Shown piece by piece: positions 63,022-64,000 of a DNA stretch of 64,000 nucleotides. The position numbers and the translations under genes were made by a program. Source of the DNA: CAYWYR01 sp964462685 (GTDB lineage Bacteria; Bacteroidota; Ignavibacteria; Kapaibacteriales; UBA2268); contig CAYWYR010000005.1 of the NCBI GenBank assembly GCA_964462685.1, positions 114,199 through 178,198 on the forward strand, in the 5' to 3' direction. The notes beneath the pieces are model-generated. The model worked only from the letters and a program-made list of their open reading frames with translations, did no database searches and had not been told where the DNA came from. How positions within the stretch are numbered: the stretch's first letter is position 1; each line of letters starts with the position of its first letter.

Positions 63022-63295
63022 ATGTCCCTCGCCTATGGCGATGTGTCCGCAAGATACGGAGTTTCGGGCGGATATTCGCTATAGTCTAATGTTCTGCGGA
63101 AGTGCGTAGCACCCGCCGGGCATGGGACGGAGTCTCGGCGCAGCCTGCGAAGCATTCCGCCTGAACGGTCTAGGCTATGCGAGTGCGGGATTTTTTGCTC
63201 TTACTTTTCAGTATAGCACAGACCTTTGTTTTATGCTATGATTTTCGGTTAAGCACTTAAACCCCAATTGCTTATAGCCGTTGTTGTGCAACGTT
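63022..63295. repeat. Cassette-array repeat, copy 3
   Basis: Runs from AATGTCCCTCGCCTATGGCG through the 120-base block shared with copy 2 (63048-63167), then ACGGTCTAGGCTATGCG shared with copy 1, TTTTCGGTTAAGCAC shared with copy 2, and ends GCCGTTGTTGTGCAACG. Its two ends carry the inverted repeats of the neighbouring cassettes. 62993-63297 contains no gene otherwise. Confidence 0.87.
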
Positions 63296-63297
63296 TT

Positions 63298-63945
63298 TTA
63301 TTCCACATTTTCTAATTGTTTGTGCGAACCATCGCAATTCGGCTTTCGTTTTGAAAGTCCACAAGTACAATCTGTTAGTCCATAACCGTCAAAAATTCGC
63401 TTCATACTATTTTCAATTCGGGATATTTTGGTTTTTGATTGTTTTGGCTTGTCAAAATGTAAAAGATAACCTCTTTGTCGTCCTGCTGTTAATTTCTCAA
63501 ATGCTTTTTCAAACTCTGGGTTTTCTTCAAATATTTGTTTCAATTCCTCTGGTATTTCAAAATCAGTTGTCTTTTTCTTTTTTACTTTTAGACCGGATTT
63601 CTCGATTTCAATTGCTTCTTTTATATACTTCTTGATTATCGGCTCAAGTTCTTCAATTTCTGATAATTCGGTAAATCTTATTTGTCGTGCAGATTGAGTG
63701 TTTTCAGTCTGTTGAACCAAGATATTTTCTGGGTCTTTCAATAATGCTCCTTTTTGAAACATTATCGCACAATAATCCTTGAACTCGTGGATTAAAACAA
63801 TATTTTTTCCATTGTCCGAGTAACTTGGATGCATCCATTTATAATCTTCTTTAAGTCCACAATCCAATATGATTTTCCGAAGTTCGGTCAATTCCGCTTG
63901 CCATTTTTCAAGGCTATTCAGATATTTTTTTACCTCTTTGTTCAT
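63298..63945 (-). CDS. DUF1801/YdeI-type protein with C-terminal CDGSH-like segment
   Basis: 215 residues. The first ~120 form a DUF1801 (YdhG-like) domain (KWMHPSYSDNGKNIVLIHEF, CAIMFQKGALLKDPENILVQ). From about 130, IPEELKQIFEENPEFEKAF and KLTAGRQRGYLLHFDKPKQS are the YdeI/OmpD-associated motif. The last ~25 residues (CTCGLSKRKPNCDGSHK) carry the C-x-C..C-DGSH ligand pattern of CDGSH 2Fe-2S proteins. So this may be a small Fe-S or metal-binding protein of unknown role. It is the sole gene of its cassette, bounded by GTTGCACAA at 63968 and TTGTGCAAC at 63284. Confidence 0.8.
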   Translation of the reverse strand: MNKEVKKYLNSLEKWQAELTELRKIILDCGLKEDYKWMHPSYSDNGKNIVLIHEFKDYCAIMFQKGALLKDPENILVQQTENTQSARQIRFTELSEIEELEPIIKKYIKEAIEIEKSGLKVKKKKTTDFEIPEELKQIFEENPEFEKAFEKLTAGRQRGYLLHFDKPKQSKTKISRIENSMKRIFDGYGLTDCTCGLSKRKPNCDGSHKQLENVE

Positions 63946-63967
63946 TGTTCAGTCGGTTTTCTTAAAT

Positions 63968-64000
63968 GTTGCACAATGTCCCTCGCCTATGGCGATGTTT
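63968..64000. repeat. Cassette-array repeat, copy 4 (cut by window edge)
   Basis: GTTGCACAATGTCCCTCGCC then TATGGCGATGTTT is the left part of the same repeat as copy 3 (63022 onward), indicating that the array continues beyond the window. Its GTTGCACAA (63968-63976) is the inverted match of TTGTGCAAC at 63284-63292. Confidence 0.8.

Noticed and set aside
57824..64000. CRISPR array
   Set aside because: The repeats are ~130-280 bp and separate protein-coding genes. There are no 25-40-bp repeats with regular spacers and no cas gene.
57824..64000. Transposon or prophage
   Set aside because: No transposase, integrase or phage structural gene is in the region. The inverted ends are short and differ between cassettes, unlike IS ends.
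1..64000. tRNA or rRNA genes
   Set aside because: No cloverleaf-compatible segments or rRNA-like conserved sequence were recognised by eye in the gene-free regions. A covariance search would be decisive.

Overview
The window looks like chromosome of an AT-rich, flagellated, Gram-negative bacterium of the FCB (Bacteroidota/Chlorobiota/Balneolota) supergroup. Three secreted proteins carry C-terminal domains of the type IX secretion type A sorting kind, there are several SPII lipoproteins, a TonB-dependent receptor with a carboxypeptidase-like N-terminal repeat, and a flagellar hook operon with two flagellins. Flagella plus T9SS together point to lineages such as Ignavibacteria/Kapabacteria or Balneolota rather than classical Bacteroidetes; this is inference from gene content only.

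Layout. 1-2768: end of an aromatic amino-acid degradation operon (aminotransferase, fumarylacetoacetase-like hydrolase, flavin reductase-like protein). 2849-6000: outer-membrane-like protein and two flagellins with structured leaders. 6025-10634: small physiological genes (DoxX/MauE-like, HxlR regulator with divergent NAD(P)-binding protein, OsmC, DUF971, an ECF sigma operon). 10948-15570: hook operon motE-like, fliK, flgD, flgE on the minus strand. 15628-18351: trkA and kynurenine 3-monooxygenase. 18756-23010: two tandem secreted-protein units, the second cut off by a dispersed repeat. 23046-26132: TetR/TonB-receptor pair with a direct-repeat operator. 26521-33367: typA, VOC protein, two PH-like membrane paralogues, an S1-domain protein, BrkB. 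33408-38455: a biotinyl-domain protein and lipoprotein, then hom, metX and metY behind a SAM-I riboswitch that is followed by a Met/His/Cys-rich 37-codon leader ORF. 38708-42889: methyltransferase, acetoacetyl-CoA synthetase, cyclase-family (kynurenine formamidase-like) protein, thioredoxin. 43079-57689: T9SS and lipoprotein genes, gltX, SDR, K+ channel, thiolase, a probably acquired two-gene outer-membrane unit, and a rearrangement scar where two convergent genes have both lost their 3' ends.

57824-64000 is an accessory gene-cassette array: a four-gene restriction-modification system, a Ser/Thr kinase and a DUF1801/YdeI-CDGSH-like protein, all on the minus strand. They are separated by about 130-280 bp repeats, and each cassette is bounded by its own short inverted repeat, which resembles integron organisation. 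No integrase is in the window.

How genes connect: fumarylacetoacetase releases acetoacetate, which acetoacetyl-CoA synthetase (39640-41625) and thiolase (52619-53791) can carry to acetyl-CoA. The cyclase-family protein and kynurenine monooxygenase could serve tryptophan degradation. hom, metX and metY form a SAM-controlled methionine operon. Repeats of a common intergenic family recur at 10758, 18459, 22981 and 28826. I saw no rRNA, tRNA, CRISPR array or complete insertion sequence.
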